NCBI RefSeq assembly: GCF_041381155.1
Contig: NC_091134.1
Span: 14,820,008 to 14,884,007, forward strand
Direction of reading: 5' to 3'
Source of the DNA: Argopecten irradians
Taxonomy: Eukaryota; Mollusca; Bivalvia; Pectinida; Pectinidae
DNA length: 64,000 nucleotides
Shown one piece after another: positions 1 through 13,900 of this stretch (position 1 is its first letter; every line of letters begins with the position of its first letter). Below the pieces are notes generated by a model. It saw only the letters and a program-made list of their open reading frames with translations. It made no database searches and had not been told where the DNA came from. Made by a program: the position numbers and the translations under genes.

Positions 1-95
1 GTGGATTCTTTGAATTAATTTCAAAATTGTGGGATATTTTAGTTGTAAAATTGCAATTAAACGTCGAGGTATGAAAGAAAAATACTCTTTCATAA

Positions 96-248
96 GTGGA
101 TATGAAGGATAGAGATATTCTACCCTCTGGATCATAAAATGTAGTAAAACCCCTCGGGATCAGGAAATGTTGCAAAACCCTCGGCAAGCCTCGGGTTTTA
201 CTACATTTTGTGACCCGCGGGTAGAATATCCCTATCCTTCATATCCAC
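96..248. repeat. Foldback (hairpin) repeat
   Basis: The arms at about 96-158 and 189-248 are near-perfect reverse complements. They start with GTGGATATGAAGGATAG and end with CTATCCTTCATATCCAC, around a loop of about 30 bases. No coding capacity is visible, so it is a MITE- or foldback-type element. The flank at about 20-95 resembles the reverse complement of about 63240-63330, which suggests a dispersed family. Confidence 0.7.
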
Positions 249-942
249 ATATAAAAAAATCTTATAATATTTAACACTTCGGCTCACGTGAATCCATTTT
301 AGAAACGCCGATAATTCAATATTGCTTTTGTGACGTCGAATTTCCCAGGGTGGCACCCTAAGGTTTTCACTATTATTTTACGAAGCTTGCATATCAAATG
401 ACATTGTCGATATCTGAAATCAACTTCATACCCAATATAATAATTAGGAACCTTTAATTTGATTGATATGGCATTATACCTCTCGAATAGAATATACATT
501 TGTACATAAAATGATGAGCCTGGGCTACGCCGTTGGTTACCACTGCAAATCTAATTAAAGTCATATAGTGATAAGGTTGTCCGGCTGTCCGTTTTCTACT
601 GTCCGTTTTCTACAATTATGTAAGGAACTGTTGCTCTGATGTCCATTTTACCTTAAGGATTCGTTTCATGACCATTAATTAAATATAACTTACTATGACA
701 AAAATGATTTACGGTATTAGTTTTTAAATTGGTTTATTTTATTTATTTATTTTTCATATTTTTTCATATCTTAATTATACTATGTATCGTTATGAAGGAA
801 CTAATAAAATGGATAAAAGAGATATGTTATTGTAGACATTTACATGATCATTTAACAAAATAACTAAGTGAGTTAAAGCAAATGGTAGCAGTGCTCACTT
901 TTACCAGATACCTTGGATAAATATTTCCGATATTTTTATCAG
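249..942. other. Non-coding stretch, intron of gene A
   Basis: AT-rich sequence with no open reading frame resembling the upstream SLC17 exons. It ends in the splice acceptor TTTTTATCAG just before the first recognised exon of gene A. The exons of gene A that would encode helices 1-6 must lie left of the window. Confidence 0.5.
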
Positions 943-3900
943 ATGCCATCACCGCCATGGTTGCGCTTGATACGTTCGCCGCCATTTTGGGCTCTGCTAA
1001 TCGCACATATGACCCACCTGTACATCTTTACTGTGATAGGAACATTTCTACCGCTGTACATGGAAGACGTTCTCAAGTTTGACCCCACTTCTGTAAGTAA
1101 ATTAATCAACGGCTTCGTTTTTTATGTAATGTCGCTATAATTGCTGTGTTTATTCGATGAATGTAAAACTACAAAATACACTTAGAACAACGAAAATAAC
1201 AAGAATTTAAGAAACATCATTTCAGTCCTTACAATACCCTTTGAAGGAAATCATTTATTTCATGATATTTCTTTAGGAATTTCGGATTAAACTACGATTA
1301 TGTATGTTTTCGAAATAAATCAGTTTGATACGAATAAAATAAGTGATATTGATCAACATCTTATTACATTGCACTTTTTATCAGCCATTTGATTTAGTTG
1401 ATACATTAATTAGATTATTTTGAATTGGTAGAACGGATTGTTGTCATCCCTGCCCTTCATTGGAAGATTTATTGGAGCGTTGTCTGTTGGCTTTCTTGCG
1501 GATAAGTGTACGGAAAAGAAATGGTGTTCGGTTGGAACAACCAGAAAAGTTCTACAGAGTGTCGGTAAATAACGTTTTGATATATAAAATTCAGCTTAAA
1601 AGTCGGATATGGCATGGTTTTCTTTAAAAAACGGACTTTACATGGTTTGGGCCCAGTTTGGCCCTCAAATCCATTGATTTTTTTTATTCAGCAATGAATT
1701 ATTGCATTTAAGATATTACGTACATCCTTCATTTAATTGTAATAACAAAATTCTAATTGTGTAGCAGTTCCTGTTGTTAAAATTCTAATTGTACATTAAA
1801 CGAAGCAATGTTGTGTATTATTATGATGTGGTGTCCTGTGGTAAATATATTGACTTATTGGAAATAATGCACGAAATTTAAAGGAAGCATTCAATGGTGA
1901 GAAATTATGCCATAAGGGGCTGTGAGCGAAAAGTTTATTGCGTTATTTACTTCTTCTCTAGAACTAATGATTACAAGGGGCATTCCTAGGTTGTTGAGAT
2001 TTAGATTATTAGTAATGACGGGGGCTTCCTGGCCCCCTTGGGGCCTGAGGAGCGGGGTCTTTTTGGCTCTTTTCAGATAAACGACTTCTCTCTGAAACTT
2101 AGCATTAGGTAGAGCTAGTAATGCAATGGTAGCATCAATTTAAGGCGGAGATTCACAATTGTACCAATAATGGGGCTGGTCATAATGCAATGGATAGTGG
2201 ATAGCATTGGGATACAGAATACATTGAACATGTCTGTATCCCATCTCGTTCATATTACCTTTAACGTAATCAACACAGTGTTTAATTTCTATATAAATGA
2301 CTTCTCTGAAACTAAACATGCGATAGCAGTTAACATGCAATGGTAGCATTCTTATAGGGCGGGGATTCAAAATTGTACACAAGATGGGGCTGACTCCCCG
2401 AGGCATGAGGTGCGGGCCAAAAGGATCAATTAAGCTACTATTTTCATATAATTTACTTTTTCTCTGAAACTATGTATTGAATAGCACTCATAGTAATATT
2501 GTATTTATAGCATCGTTAATGGTTGGGATTCAAAATTAAGCAAATCAATGGACCTTTTTTTTTTTCTAATTGTAGTCTTTGTGATAATTATTTTTAAAAA
2601 AAAACAGGTAAGCGATACAGGCCCTCTAGGCCTCTTGTTTGATAATTTTTGTCTAAGAATCTATAGAGCGCAATTTTGGTACGTTTTGCTTATAGAATGG
2701 TAACCTTAGCAACTTCAACTGAAATGATACATAACTATATCGTACCTTTTCTATTATGGATATACTCGAAATAACAGGTTTGAAAACTTGATCGATAAAG
2801 GGGACTAAAAGTGCCCAAACTGTACAAAGTCCTTTTAATGCAGACGTTACGGTTAAATTTGAACATCACTTTCCTTAGAGCTCAAACCACTGGCGCTGCA
2901 AACAATATCATGAATTGTCGACCAATTGATGTTTTTCATCATAGCTAAACATGATAAATTACCAATACATTTTCAATTTAAAATATTGACTTCTAACACC
3001 GACACCTATATATATATTTTACATAATATTATGATAATTCAATCTTAAATATTTATGTTTCGAGCTTTCCAGAAATGAAACCAGACGCTAACACCTTTGA
3101 AGAATACAGTCCTTTTCCTAGTATCCATCATTTTCTTCATTGTTTACAATTGATTTATTTAACCCGTGGATGGGATTTCAACATCGTTATCATTTGATGG
3201 TATTGGTTTATATCTTATCTATTTACATCGCTAATTTGTTCGTAGGTATGATTGGATCTGCCCCCTTCTTGATCGGCCTGAGTTATATAACTATGGAGAG
3301 AAGGACATTAGCTGTGGTATTGTTAGTGTGTTACTGGACTACACAATCAACAACAAACGCTGCGTTTCGTGTCAATCATCTGGACATAGCACCGGTGTAA
3401 GTTTGGTTAAGTTTTTGAGGTTGAAAGTCCTATGAACAAGTATGGTCAATTAAAGTCGTTATTACTTGCATGGAACGTGTTGCATGTGTATAGATGCCTG
3501 TATGTCAGCGGTTTATTTATTCTGTATATCCTTATAGTTGTTTAAATCTTTTTTTATAGTGTTATCTCACTGAATCATACTATCAAAGACACGGATCAGC
3601 ACACCCTACACGGTTACATTATACAGAGTACTATTATTTTAAAAGTTAAATACTCTAGATAATTTTGATGTAATTTACTAGTCATATGATCTTAACTTCA
3701 TTGTAAAATATGATCTTAAACGTACAGTTTAATTCCACTTTAATCGACTATTCTGTATCAACATACACATTATAACTTTACGTTAAAACGTAAAACGAAT
3801 TGAGTACATAGTTGTGTTTGATATTCACAATATGTCTCCAATATTTTGCAAATCAATTTGTTTTTACATTACGACATAAACCGTAAAAACATCATCTTGT

Positions 3901-5144
3901 AAACGAGAAAATCAACAATTATTTGAAAAAAATTTACGAAATATCATTACAGTTATGCAGGCGTTGTGAACGGCATCACTCTGACGTGTGCTTCATTAGC
4001 TGCTCTGGTGGCACCTGTTATCACGGCGGCCATTACTGTCAACGTAAGTTCTATATACTGTTTGCACTTATAAATAATCATCCACTTTATTCACTAAATA
4101 TTTAATTACCATAAGCTTTCAGTGTGGACTGTGGAACAACTTACTTTAGATTCTGTAGACATTGTGCTGGTCGACATCACGATGAAATAAGCCTTCTGTT
4201 TGAGAATTTGGAATATGTTTTATATTAAATTAAAGCCATAGAACACGTTCTTACCATTACATTTGATCATTGACACATTAATACATTTGTGACTCTATTT
4301 TAATTTAAATCGTATATATTTTGTTAAACTCTTTCAGGGAACGCGCGAGGAATGGCAGATTGTGTTCTTCATATGTGTAGGTCTTGGAGTGTTTGGTGCC
4401 ATAGTATTCTGTGTATTTGGATCAGGAGAAGAACAAGAATGGGCAAAAGATCCAAATCTTAATGTTGACATAGACATATCCCAGATACCTGTGGATTCAC
4501 AGTCAAACGCTTCTAGCAAAGAATCCTCCGGGTTTACGTTGGGTGGTAACCGTAGAAAATCTAACCAAATGTCAATGGGTAGTGACTCTCCAGCTTCCTC
4601 AATGTACGAACAGAAGAATAATAATGATGATTGTGTTGATTCTAATTTAGAAAAATCGCAGTTGTCTTTCATAACAGACCCACATATAAATGGTATTTCA
4701 GCGACAAATAAGCATTTGCAACAACCATTACCAATTATTAGTTCCGATAACAATCCTAGTTCTGACCAAATTGAACATGTCAATATTTCTACATCGCCAG
4801 TAAGTCCGACTGTCTCCTATGTAAGTTATGGGTTTGAAGATGCACATGAAGTAACTCATCCGGATGCCGCTATCCTGCCTGAACAAAACAGCAATCCGGC
4901 AGTTGGCATCGAGGAAACTTTAGAAGCTGAGGAAACTGATGACAACTCTAATGCAAGAAAGGAGTCTTTAGAGAGCAGTACTTACAACAATCTACAATCA
5001 AACGTCTCCAATCCAAATACAGAAGCTGGTAATTCTATGCACAGCAAAAACTATAAAAATCTAACTGTTGTTATGGGTAGCAATAACGCTTTGTCGGAGA
5101 CAAACACGTCATCCAAAGCTACATTAGAAGTCACTCGTCTCTAA
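943..5144 (+). CDS. SLC17-family transporter, C-terminal half (gene A, 5'-partial)
   Basis: Anion transporter of the SLC17 (sialin/VGLUT) branch of the major facilitator superfamily; the substrate is not predictable. Five exons are seen: 943-1092, 1432-1564, 3246-3396, 3953-4043 and 4338-5144. Each has GT/AG borders and the phases join without a break, giving 443 residues to the TAA at 5142-5144. Exons 1-4 have exactly the lengths of exons 7-10 of gene B (150, 133, 151 and 91 bases). Family marks include PPWLRLI before helix 7, NGLLSSLPFIGRFIGA, FRVNHLDIAP, YAGVVNGIT and the terminal GSGEEQEWAK. The N-terminal half lies left of the window. The last exon carries an unusual 231-residue tail rich in Ser, Asn, Thr and Glu after EQEWAK, presumably cytoplasmic. 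It converges with gene B, tail to tail. The family is secure; the orthologue is not. Confidence 0.87.
1960..2640 (-). repeat. Degenerate minisatellite-bearing mobile element in an intron of gene A
   Basis: Two to three imperfect units of roughly 180-200 bases repeat the words TTCTCTGAAACT, ATGCAATGGTAGCAT and GGCGGGGATTCAAAATTGTAC. The right edge, about 2604-2636, is the reverse complement of the left edge of the larger element at 20099 (CAAGAGGCCCAGAGGGCCTG), so it is a diverged or truncated relative in reverse orientation. A motif at about 2215-2300 (CTGTATCCCATCTCGTTCAT) has a relative at about 9580-9650. Confidence 0.6.
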
Positions 5145-5393
5145 CAGATCGTCATTATACGCATCGTAGGCATTATTGACTCAATAATTATATCACGATC
5201 TTTATTGTCACAGTTAATGCCTAATTTAGTGGTAATAATATGTAAGCGCTTAGTTGGTTAATAATAATGTAAGCGCTTTTGACGTTAAAATGTGGTTATG
5301 CATAGATACATAGATTTTTTTCTGTCGAAATAGGAATCTGTATTCCTTTCACAGTTAGCTCTATAATACCATGCTTAAGTTTTTATGAAATGA

Positions 5394-5399
5394 AATAAA
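5394..5399 (+). terminator. Polyadenylation signal of gene A
   Basis: AATAAA lies 250 bases after the stop codon of gene A and is followed by an A-rich stretch. Further AATAAA words occur in the 30-base tandem duplication at 5693-5752, so longer 3' ends are possible. Confidence 0.55.
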
Positions 5400-5692
5400 A
5401 TTGTAAAAAAAATGTAATGCTAATTGTATTTTTCTTTATGTCTCTATTTACGAATACAGGAATTTATCACGGCGCTAAACAGTTAAATCACTTGCGCCAA
5501 AATCTATACGTGTACAGTACAAAATATTCACATAAGATATACACTTATAGAATAATGTTGCAAGCAAAGATCATGTTTCTGAAAGTGGTAGTCCCGCATA
5601 CATTAAAAGCTGTTTTATTTATATAATCAATTGTGATATTGCGAAATTAATAAGACCTACATATGTTATGTAAGAGTGTGCTATTTAAAAAC

Positions 5693-5752
5693 ATGTAGTT
5701 TGTTTATGTTTTGGAAATAAATATGTAGTTTGTTTATGTTTTGGAAATAAAT
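5693..5752. repeat. Perfect 30-base tandem duplication
   Basis: Two identical copies of a 30-base unit starting ATGTAGTTTGTTTATG and ending GGAAATAAAT, each containing an AATAAA word. Confidence 0.85.
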
Positions 5753-6029
5753 ATGAATAGCATTGCTTTGTTTGGTGGTTAATTCTGTTTACAAAATTTT
5801 TCTAAAGTCATCGAATTGAACGGTTAAGAACATAAAATTAGCAACCAAAATTTGATTTGGTTTTGTGCAATAATGATTGTTCTCGTTTTGGATGCCTCTT
5901 TAATTTCTTAAGTTAAAAAAAAACTACCCAGAACGCATACGATAGGCCTACTCGTGACATATAATACAAAGTTGTCATCAGGACTGTTTTATCAAACTTT
6001 TTTATAAGTTATTGACAAGCCATTTCCAT

Positions 6030-6342
6030 TATAGAGAACAACCAACTAAATAATTGTTTATAGACAACAATGTTAAAGTTTGTTAAAGTTTTGTAATGTA
6101 TTATTAAAACAAAGGGATATTAGTTAGCTGTTGTGTTCTATAATCAAAGTCTAGGTTACCATATGAATAAATTCATAGCATAGTTATCTAGGAATAATTA
6201 CCTGCCGGAAAGTATTTTTACTTTTCAAATTCATAATTAGCCAGCCAATCAGCGGCCGGGTTAAGTTCTATCCTGGGCTCAATCTTGTATACACAATGTC
6301 CATTTCGAAGGTCTTTTTTCATTTAGTTGATTGTTCCCTATA
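6030..6342 (-). mobile_element. MITE of the CAACCAACTAAATAA family
   Basis: The left end is TATAGAGAACAACCAACT and the right end TTAGTTGATTGTTCCCTATA, about 20-base terminal inverted repeats next to TA dinucleotides. Internal words such as TAATTATGAATTT and GGCTGGC (on the minus strand) and ATAGCTAACTAATATT match the two copies at 18002-18941, which lie in the opposite orientation. It is shorter than those copies and non-coding. Confidence 0.75.
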
Positions 6343-7040
6343 ATTAAGGCATGATACAGTCTCATTGAGCATCGATGACTGACTTATCAAGTCATTATGT
6401 TGATAATGTCAAACAAATTATACATCACTCTGTAGATTACTGTTGGACATGTTTATTTTAAAACTATTCGAAGATATGAGACTGCCTACCAAGTTTTTTT
6501 TTAAAGCTCGGAAAATATTTACTTTTGTTGTAATGTTCAAACGGTCCAATCGTGTTTATTATTGTAACTTTAACGAAAACTGTCGATAATTTTTACTTTC
6601 GACGTCTTTCATAATCTTACTAATTCTAGGTTATATACAAAGTTTCGTAAAGATCATTAAATATTAACTTTTGTTACTTTGTTCCCAAGTTCTTATTATT
6701 ATTGCAAAGGGCAATAACTCCATAGGTTGCTGTTGACAGCGATGTGTTTCTATCTTACAGAGAGGTGGATAAAATAATCTAAGCCAATATCAATTTTGAT
6801 TTACTTTTAACCAGAGCAATACTATAACAAAGCCTAACATGACCCTTAGAAATATATCATTGCCAATTTCTTCATCCTCGAATAGTTATGAGAATAAATC
6901 AAAATGCAAATGTTTAATCTGTTATCAACTGTTTGATACGAAATTCTTTCAAGTGATATTAAAATATTGATATTGATTAAGTAGTATTCCAGTTAAAGCT
7001 GACAATGCCAGTTGTATAATGTCTATAGTATGAAAAATAA
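6343..7040. other. Intergenic stretch without recognised features
   Basis: AT-rich sequence between the MITE and the LINE. I see no exon, RNA gene or clear repeat. Confidence 0.4.
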
Positions 7041-9045
7041 TAAGAGTCCGGGGTCGGATTGTTTAAAACAGGATTAAAAAAAATGGAAAATTCTTGGAAA
7101 CTTTATTGTTTACTCTTTAAACTATGGTTTTTCTCTTGGTCAGTTATCTGTTACACAAAGACATGGAGTTCTTGTATGTATACCTAAGGGAATTAAGCCG
7201 CGCCAATTTTTAGAAAAATGGAGACCAATTACTTTATTGAATATTATATATAAATAGAATAACGATAGTTTTAGATAGATTAATAAGCGAAGACCAGACT
7301 GGTTTTTTTGTCAGGAAGGTATATAGGAGAAATTATTTGAACAGTTTATGACATGATGAAATATTTAGATAATGCTGATATTCCTGGCATGTTAATGTTA
7401 ATTGATTTTGAAAAAGCTTTCGATACGGTTTCTTGGGATTTTATTGATAAAGTTTTAAGATATTTTAATTTTGGAAATGGACAAAAGTTTTTCTTTGCAA
7501 TACATATGCTTCAATTAATCAGGGCGGCAAAATCTCTAAGAAAATCGACATCAAAAGAGGATGCCGTCAAGGTGATCCAATCTCGCCATATATATTTATA
7601 ATTTGTGCTGAAGATCTCGCTATTACAGGCATAAATTTACCAGTTGATAACATACCTATTTTGAATGTTCAATATGCAGATGACACTGGCATTATATAAG
7701 ATGGTTCAGAGACATCACTAAGCGAGTCAGTCTTGGATATAGATTTCTTTGTTGATTTAGATATGATCCCAAAAATGATCTTTGACAAGATAATTGTGAA
7801 GCTTAAGGCAATAATAACCTCATAGAAAAGAAGAAATCTGACTCCAGTAGGAAAGATTCATATTATAAAATCACTCTTGATTTCACAACTTAACTAATAT
7901 TTATATTGATTACACTTCCGAATCCTTCAGAAAAATACATTTCCAAATTACATTCTATCATATAACTGATTGAATTGTTATGTTTTATCAACTCTGTTAA
8001 ATTAGGGTCGATAAGGAAATTAACTTGTGCATCTGGTAAATGGACATCCTTATTGAAGCTAGATATTGATTTCAATAAGTTTTACCAATGTAGAGAAGAA
8101 TGTGTGAATTTATGTGTTTTAAACTGTACAAATAAATGTTGGATCGATGTTTCCAAAGCCTGGAAATTGCTAAATAATTCTGAAAATATGAAACAGCACA
8201 AAAAGAAAACTTTCTTAAATCTCCACTTTGGTACAACAATGAAATTCAAATAAAAATAGTAAATTCGTCTTCTTCCAGAGCTGGTACCTAAAAGGCATTT
8301 ATATGATAAATGATCTCATAAAGGATAGTGATTTTAACAACTAAATATCCTATCATTTGAGGATTTTTTACAAAAGTTTAATGTTAACTGTAATTTCTTA
8401 CAATATCATAGCAATTAAACAATATCTAAGAAATATTGTTACAAATACAGAAAATTACCCTTTCCTATTATACCGTTTAATTTAGAGTTGGTCATTAATA
8501 GTAAAAGAGGGTGTAAAGACTTTTGTAATTGTATGTTAGTAACACCACCGAGGCCTACTGGCACTACAAAATAGAATAGAGAGTTTGACTTAATATATGG
8601 TTTCAGGCAAGAATTATTCACCATATTTTGGTAACAAACACATTTCTATTTAAGATCAACTTAAAACCTAGTCCATTATGTACTTTTTGTAACTTGGAGA
8701 ATGAATCAATGATACACTGTTTATGGGAGTGTAATAAGATTCAAACATTATTACAACAATTTGAATCTTTGCTGGATGTACTTTTTATTCCATTTGCTGG
8801 TAATAAAGAACAAAAAATTGTTGAACAAAAATGTAGTAAGGTTGATAATGAAATATTGATAATTATTAAACAATATATGTACAAAACAAGATGTCTTTAT
8901 AATTCATCGAGTATAAATGCCTTAATTAATAACATTAAGGATAATTATATTGTTCAAAAGTATAGTATATCTTATCAGAGTGAAAATAAGATAAAATGAT
9001 TGAGATGGAATGGAGAAAATGGAAACCTTTATTTAATCTTTAATT
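7041..9045 (+). mobile_element. Decayed L1/Tx1-like LINE, ORF2 remnant
   Basis: Reverse-transcriptase parts occur in order on the plus strand but in changing frames. They are KSPGSD near 7045, RPITLLN near 7222, motif A (LIDFEKAFDTVSWDFIDK) near 7399, motif B (RGCRQGDPISPYIF) near 7556 and motif C (YADD) at 7673-7684. Next come LTPVGKIHIIKSLLISQLN near 7840 and LPNPSEKYISKLHSII near 7912. The zinc-knuckle-like end (CTFCNLENESMIHCLWEC, an RVT-associated zinc-binding domain) is near 8680-8733, and an EWRKWKPLF tail is near 9010. Frame changes and stops are frequent (at least five). ORF1 and the endonuclease domain are missing, so this is a dead, 5'-truncated copy. The clade call rests on the zinc domain and the C-terminal tail. 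Confidence 0.85.
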
Positions 9046-10950
9046 AGTTTTGGAATGATTGGTGCCCCTCATAAAGATTACATATTATATATATAGTAAG
9101 CAGTTCGTTTGTTATATATACTGGCCGCCCTACGGTGTCAAATGCATATGTCTTTTAATAGGTATATTGTTATAATGTCAACCCTAATTATTTGCAATAA
9201 TCTATAATAATATGCTGTTCCTTCATTAAACCCAATTATAATAGACAGTGCATCCAACATCCCCCCTCCCTCTACTTCTTTTAACCCCCCTCCCCTTCAT
9301 TTTTCTTTTATTCCAATCTTCTCTTTTCTTTCTGTTTCTTTTTCCTACCCATAATGATTTTATTCGTGTCCTGATTTTTGTTTTCTTCTTATTTTATTTA
9401 TGTATTCATTTATTTATTAACTTTTGTGCCTGTCAATCAAAATATTTTATTTATATTTTATTTTTTTATTTTTCTGGTGTTTTTTTTGTTATGATCATAC
9501 TATTAATGCAATGATTTATATATCCCCAAAAGTACAAAAATCTTCAATTCAATATAGCGCGTTAGCGCTACATGTAGAATATGTCTGTATCTCATTGCGT
9601 TCATACAACCTTTAACGCAATCAAAACACTGTTCAATCTTTATATTTACATAAATAATTTTACTTTTACATCAAATTTAAAACGGTGATGGATGCTAAGT
9701 TTGGTAACTACGTTAGTCAGGATGACCGAAGTAATAGTTCCGATTGTTGAATGTTATAGCTGCAGTTTGATTTGAAATATAACAATAACACCTTTAAATT
9801 ATTTTTAAAATATGTTTTTTTTTTTGTTTTTTTCCAATTTGAAAATATATCAATAATGTTCATTTCGAATAAAATGAATATGCGGTCCGAATGTGGAACG
9901 AGCGGCCATATTTGATTTTCAACCGAGGAAAGTAACTATGATATAGCCTATTGATGGTATTACCATTGAGCTGCTGAATGTTTGTTATGTATGTGTCGGT
10001 TTACGAAAGCGATATAGACTAAATTCTTTATAGACATAACTTTTATTTTATTGTACGGGGGAAAGGCAAGTGTTTGCATGGCGTGTGTAGGCCTATTTTG
10101 AAAGCAAATACGGGAATAAAGCTGATGATACTGATTCGGAGAGGGTATTACATGTAATGTTTTTTTTCTTCTTCTGGAAACCTGTGCATGACCTGTTAAG
10201 CTATTGTTCCCTTAGACGATACCAGAATTGTTCTCCGACAATCAGATGTTTTGTATATTTATATAGGTGAAATGAGTGACCGTACACACATACTGACGAA
10301 ACTACTGTATGGAATTTCCCCGAACGCCCCTCTGTTGTAGGCTCGACCAGCGATTCATTTGGTTGTTTATTACCGTTATAATGCTTGAACACATGTTTTG
10401 TTTTGATGTCAAATACATATATTTAATTGGATCTAATAGAAACGCTATTTATTGTTATTTTGAAATCCGTCGAGACTCAACTTATGACGCAAAATCGTAT
10501 CGAAGCGTGAACTAGAAGTAGTCCCAAGCTGCACTGCGTTTTATTTCATACGTCGTTGCGATTACGCTTATTTGAACGCAACTCCCCTCCCATTGACTAT
10601 ATAGGGGCATATGTAAATATGTGTGTGTGGATGTGGTCATCTGCTGATGTGTAATATAGGTTTATTACTTTATGATATATATTTATATTCTCTGTGTATA
10701 AATAAGTCTAAGATGTTTAACAGGTGCACATATATTTTAAGAGTGTATATGCATGTGGGTAAGAATGTCTGAATGTAAATGACTGTTGGATGTGTATACA
10801 AATGTAAGTATACTGACTATGATATGTGTGTGTGGTTTTAAGAGTGAGTTTCTTTAGTGAGGGTATATGCGTGTTGTGTCATACATGTTTTGTCATGATA
10901 TATGTTTAATGAAAACTTGAAAAATAAAAATAAAATAAAATAAAAAAAAG
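9046..10950 (+). repeat. Probable 3' region and A-rich tail of the LINE, with unassigned sequence
   Basis: After the last LINE coding block there is a pyrimidine-rich run (about 9255-9350) and later a GT-rich part (about 10615-10900). The stretch ends in AAAACTTGAAAAATAAAAAT and an A-rich tail to 10950. The middle (about 9530-10560) has no LINE character and may be a later insertion. The whole tract lies antisense to, and immediately downstream of, the stop codon of gene B. Confidence 0.45.
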
Positions 10951-10961
10951 TTAATGTATAT

Positions 10962-13900
10962 TTAACGGTTATCAATAAGCGGTGTTGATTCTGATGTCAG
11001 TGATGCCTTGTGAACACTACCGTTATCAGTAATGCTTTTATTAGTCACTATTATGTCCGCATCCCTGGTCACTCCATGTTCCTTAGCCCACTCCTGCTCC
11101 TCCCCACTTGCCAACAGGACAAACACTAAAGCGCCTATGATGGATACTCCTACACAACCATAGAACACTACTCTCCACTCTTCTGCGGTGCCCTGAAGCC
11201 AAATTATACACATGTTTGATTTTTTCTGTAATATTGGGTTAGTTCTCCGAATTACATTGACATGAGTAGGCATACGAGTACATCTGAAAGAATTGCACCT
11301 GTTTGGTGTTTAACATTCATACTATCTCTCTAGTTCCGTCTCTGAAATTGTAATTTATAATTTTATATTCAGATAATATTGATTCCTTAAACTCCCAGCT
11401 ATTACTTGTCTTGCATTTAGCGTTGCTTCATTTAGAAAGGTTTATGTCGTTGTTACATCACACTATGCTAGGAAAAGGCTGATTACTTACGTTTGGTGTA
11501 ATGGCAGTTATTATAATTGGCACAAATACGGATATAAACCCATTTAAAAACATACAGATCCCATTTAATAGTCCGGCATATCTGCAACAAGAAAGATATT
11601 TGAAATTACAAAAATCGCCATGAAAACGGTGTTGGTTTGGGTGGGAAGTAATGGCGGCAAATTTTGGTTTGATTTAAGCGTCTTTTAAACCAATTAACGA
11701 TAGTGAATGAATTTAAATTGACATTTTTTAAAACTTGGTACCTCGGAGCAATATCAGCGAAATTAACTCGAAATCCAGAATTCATTGCCGTTAGGATAAA
11801 CCAATATATAACCATGAGAACAACTGCAAGAGGCGCATCATCTTTCTCAAGGTACGTTATCCAAATCAGGAATGGCGCAGCTCCGACTAGGCCTTCAACA
11901 AAAAGAAGGCATGAAGAAAATGACATTCCGTGAACAATTAATATATGAAGGATATTCCTTGTTTCTTGATGAATACAAGTCATATTTCATCGAGTGAGGT
12001 AGAAACTTTGATAAAGCACGCGTGAGAAATATTAAAGTTTCCACTTCACGAGATGAAATATTAGTGGTATTCATCGAAGAAACAAGGAATAATCTATATA
12101 TAGCTATTTGTTACATATTTGTTTTCTTGCTTCAATTTACATAAGACCATTACTACTAGTTCCGCCATTGTATTATACAGAGTTATTTGCCCTTGCGATT
12201 ATTATGTCGCATTTTTGAGAGCATAACGTCATATTTCTGCACAAAAATATGACGTCATTTCCGTGCGCAAACCAATGACGTAACAATCAAGATGATTTTT
12301 TCACTGTATACTGCATTCCGATTGCCATGGTCAAAAACGAGTGAAAATAGAAAAAATTGTTATTTTTACTGGAGTAAAGTACATCGCTTTTATGTTCGCC
12401 GTAAAACCTTATATTTCTCTTACTTTTTTACATGACAATTGCTTTTAAGAACTTGAAATGGGCAAAGTCTGTACAATTGATCGACTAAAATATAAAATAC
12501 TACGACATATACATATAAGTTGTATGTACAAATGTAATTTTAATTTAATCATAGACTTGGACTAAATCTCAGTGAACCTATAAAACTATTTTCTGTCTAA
12601 AGGTAGCGCAAACATCACAATCTATATGGTAGAAAAAACATCGTTATGTTCACAATATATTTCAATGTGTGACAATCGACAGATGACGAACATGACTTCT
12701 TTGATACATGTGTTGTGAGTAGGCGTACTAAGCGTTTCTTAAAAAGAAATTAAAATCACTCTAATTTTATATGAAATGGAATGTGAGTAAGGATCTAGAA
12801 CTCAATCAGATTGCTTAAAACGTAATATTAATTTCAAATATTATACATATGTATTACATGTAATTGTTTTCGTGTTGAAATAAATAGACCAATCTTTTCC
12901 ATGTTTCTGTTATCAGAGAATAAATCCATGTCTTTACCTATAACTTGGAACATCTTCCTCAGATTTGTTATCGACAACCATCGCTTAGAAAATATCCAGT
13001 CTGCTATGTAGCCAAACAGGATTGCACCAAATATTCGCCCGACGAATGGCAAAGCGGACACAAAACCATTCTAGAAATTATTAACATAACCAACAATAGC
13101 TACTGAATATACCTTTGATACATTCACAGTAAACAAAAAAGAAATAAAGAAAAATAATCATGAAAGAAGCATGCTAATTCTAAACATTGTTTGACAATTG
13201 CCAACTGTAGCAATATCGATCCAAATCTCATTTACAAAATATAGAATAAATAGAACTACCAACACAATATGTTTGCTCTTGTCTTGTTGTGGCGATAAAA
13301 GGTTGCAAAAATGTACACGAACAAATTGTTGAACATTGCTATCACTAAATGACCAATTCCATAGCGACTAACTAAACATTATCATAAATATGAACTATAT
13401 GCCTGCTTGTGTTTCTTCGTTTAAAATTGTATTTCTTGTAATTTTCACCATCACAAACTGTCATAAAAGAAACAATGTGTGAATATGGATGTTTATATAT
13501 GATGGTTCAGATCCATAAAAACATCAATATACTATTGAGATATTGGTAATTGTCGCTTGAAATATCACACGTTTTGAAAGAACCGCCACAGTCAACGCCA
13601 TGTTTAAAACTTTTGGGTAATATCGGAAAACCGAGTTCCATCACGTAACCAATATCGGCATTACCAGTACAGATAGAAACGGATCGGAACAGTTCGGAGA
13701 TTCCGAGCTATTTTAAAGGTATACACGTGTAAAAATAATATTTAAATTGAATTATTCAATAACTTTGCGAATACGAACTTTACAAATTTCGATAAATATG
13801 GGAAGTTTAAAACTGAGAGAAGCTAAGAAAAATCTGTAAACACTTTAAATGCTTTTTCTATGACATAATGAGAAAAACGTTACAGACCAATAATAACCCA

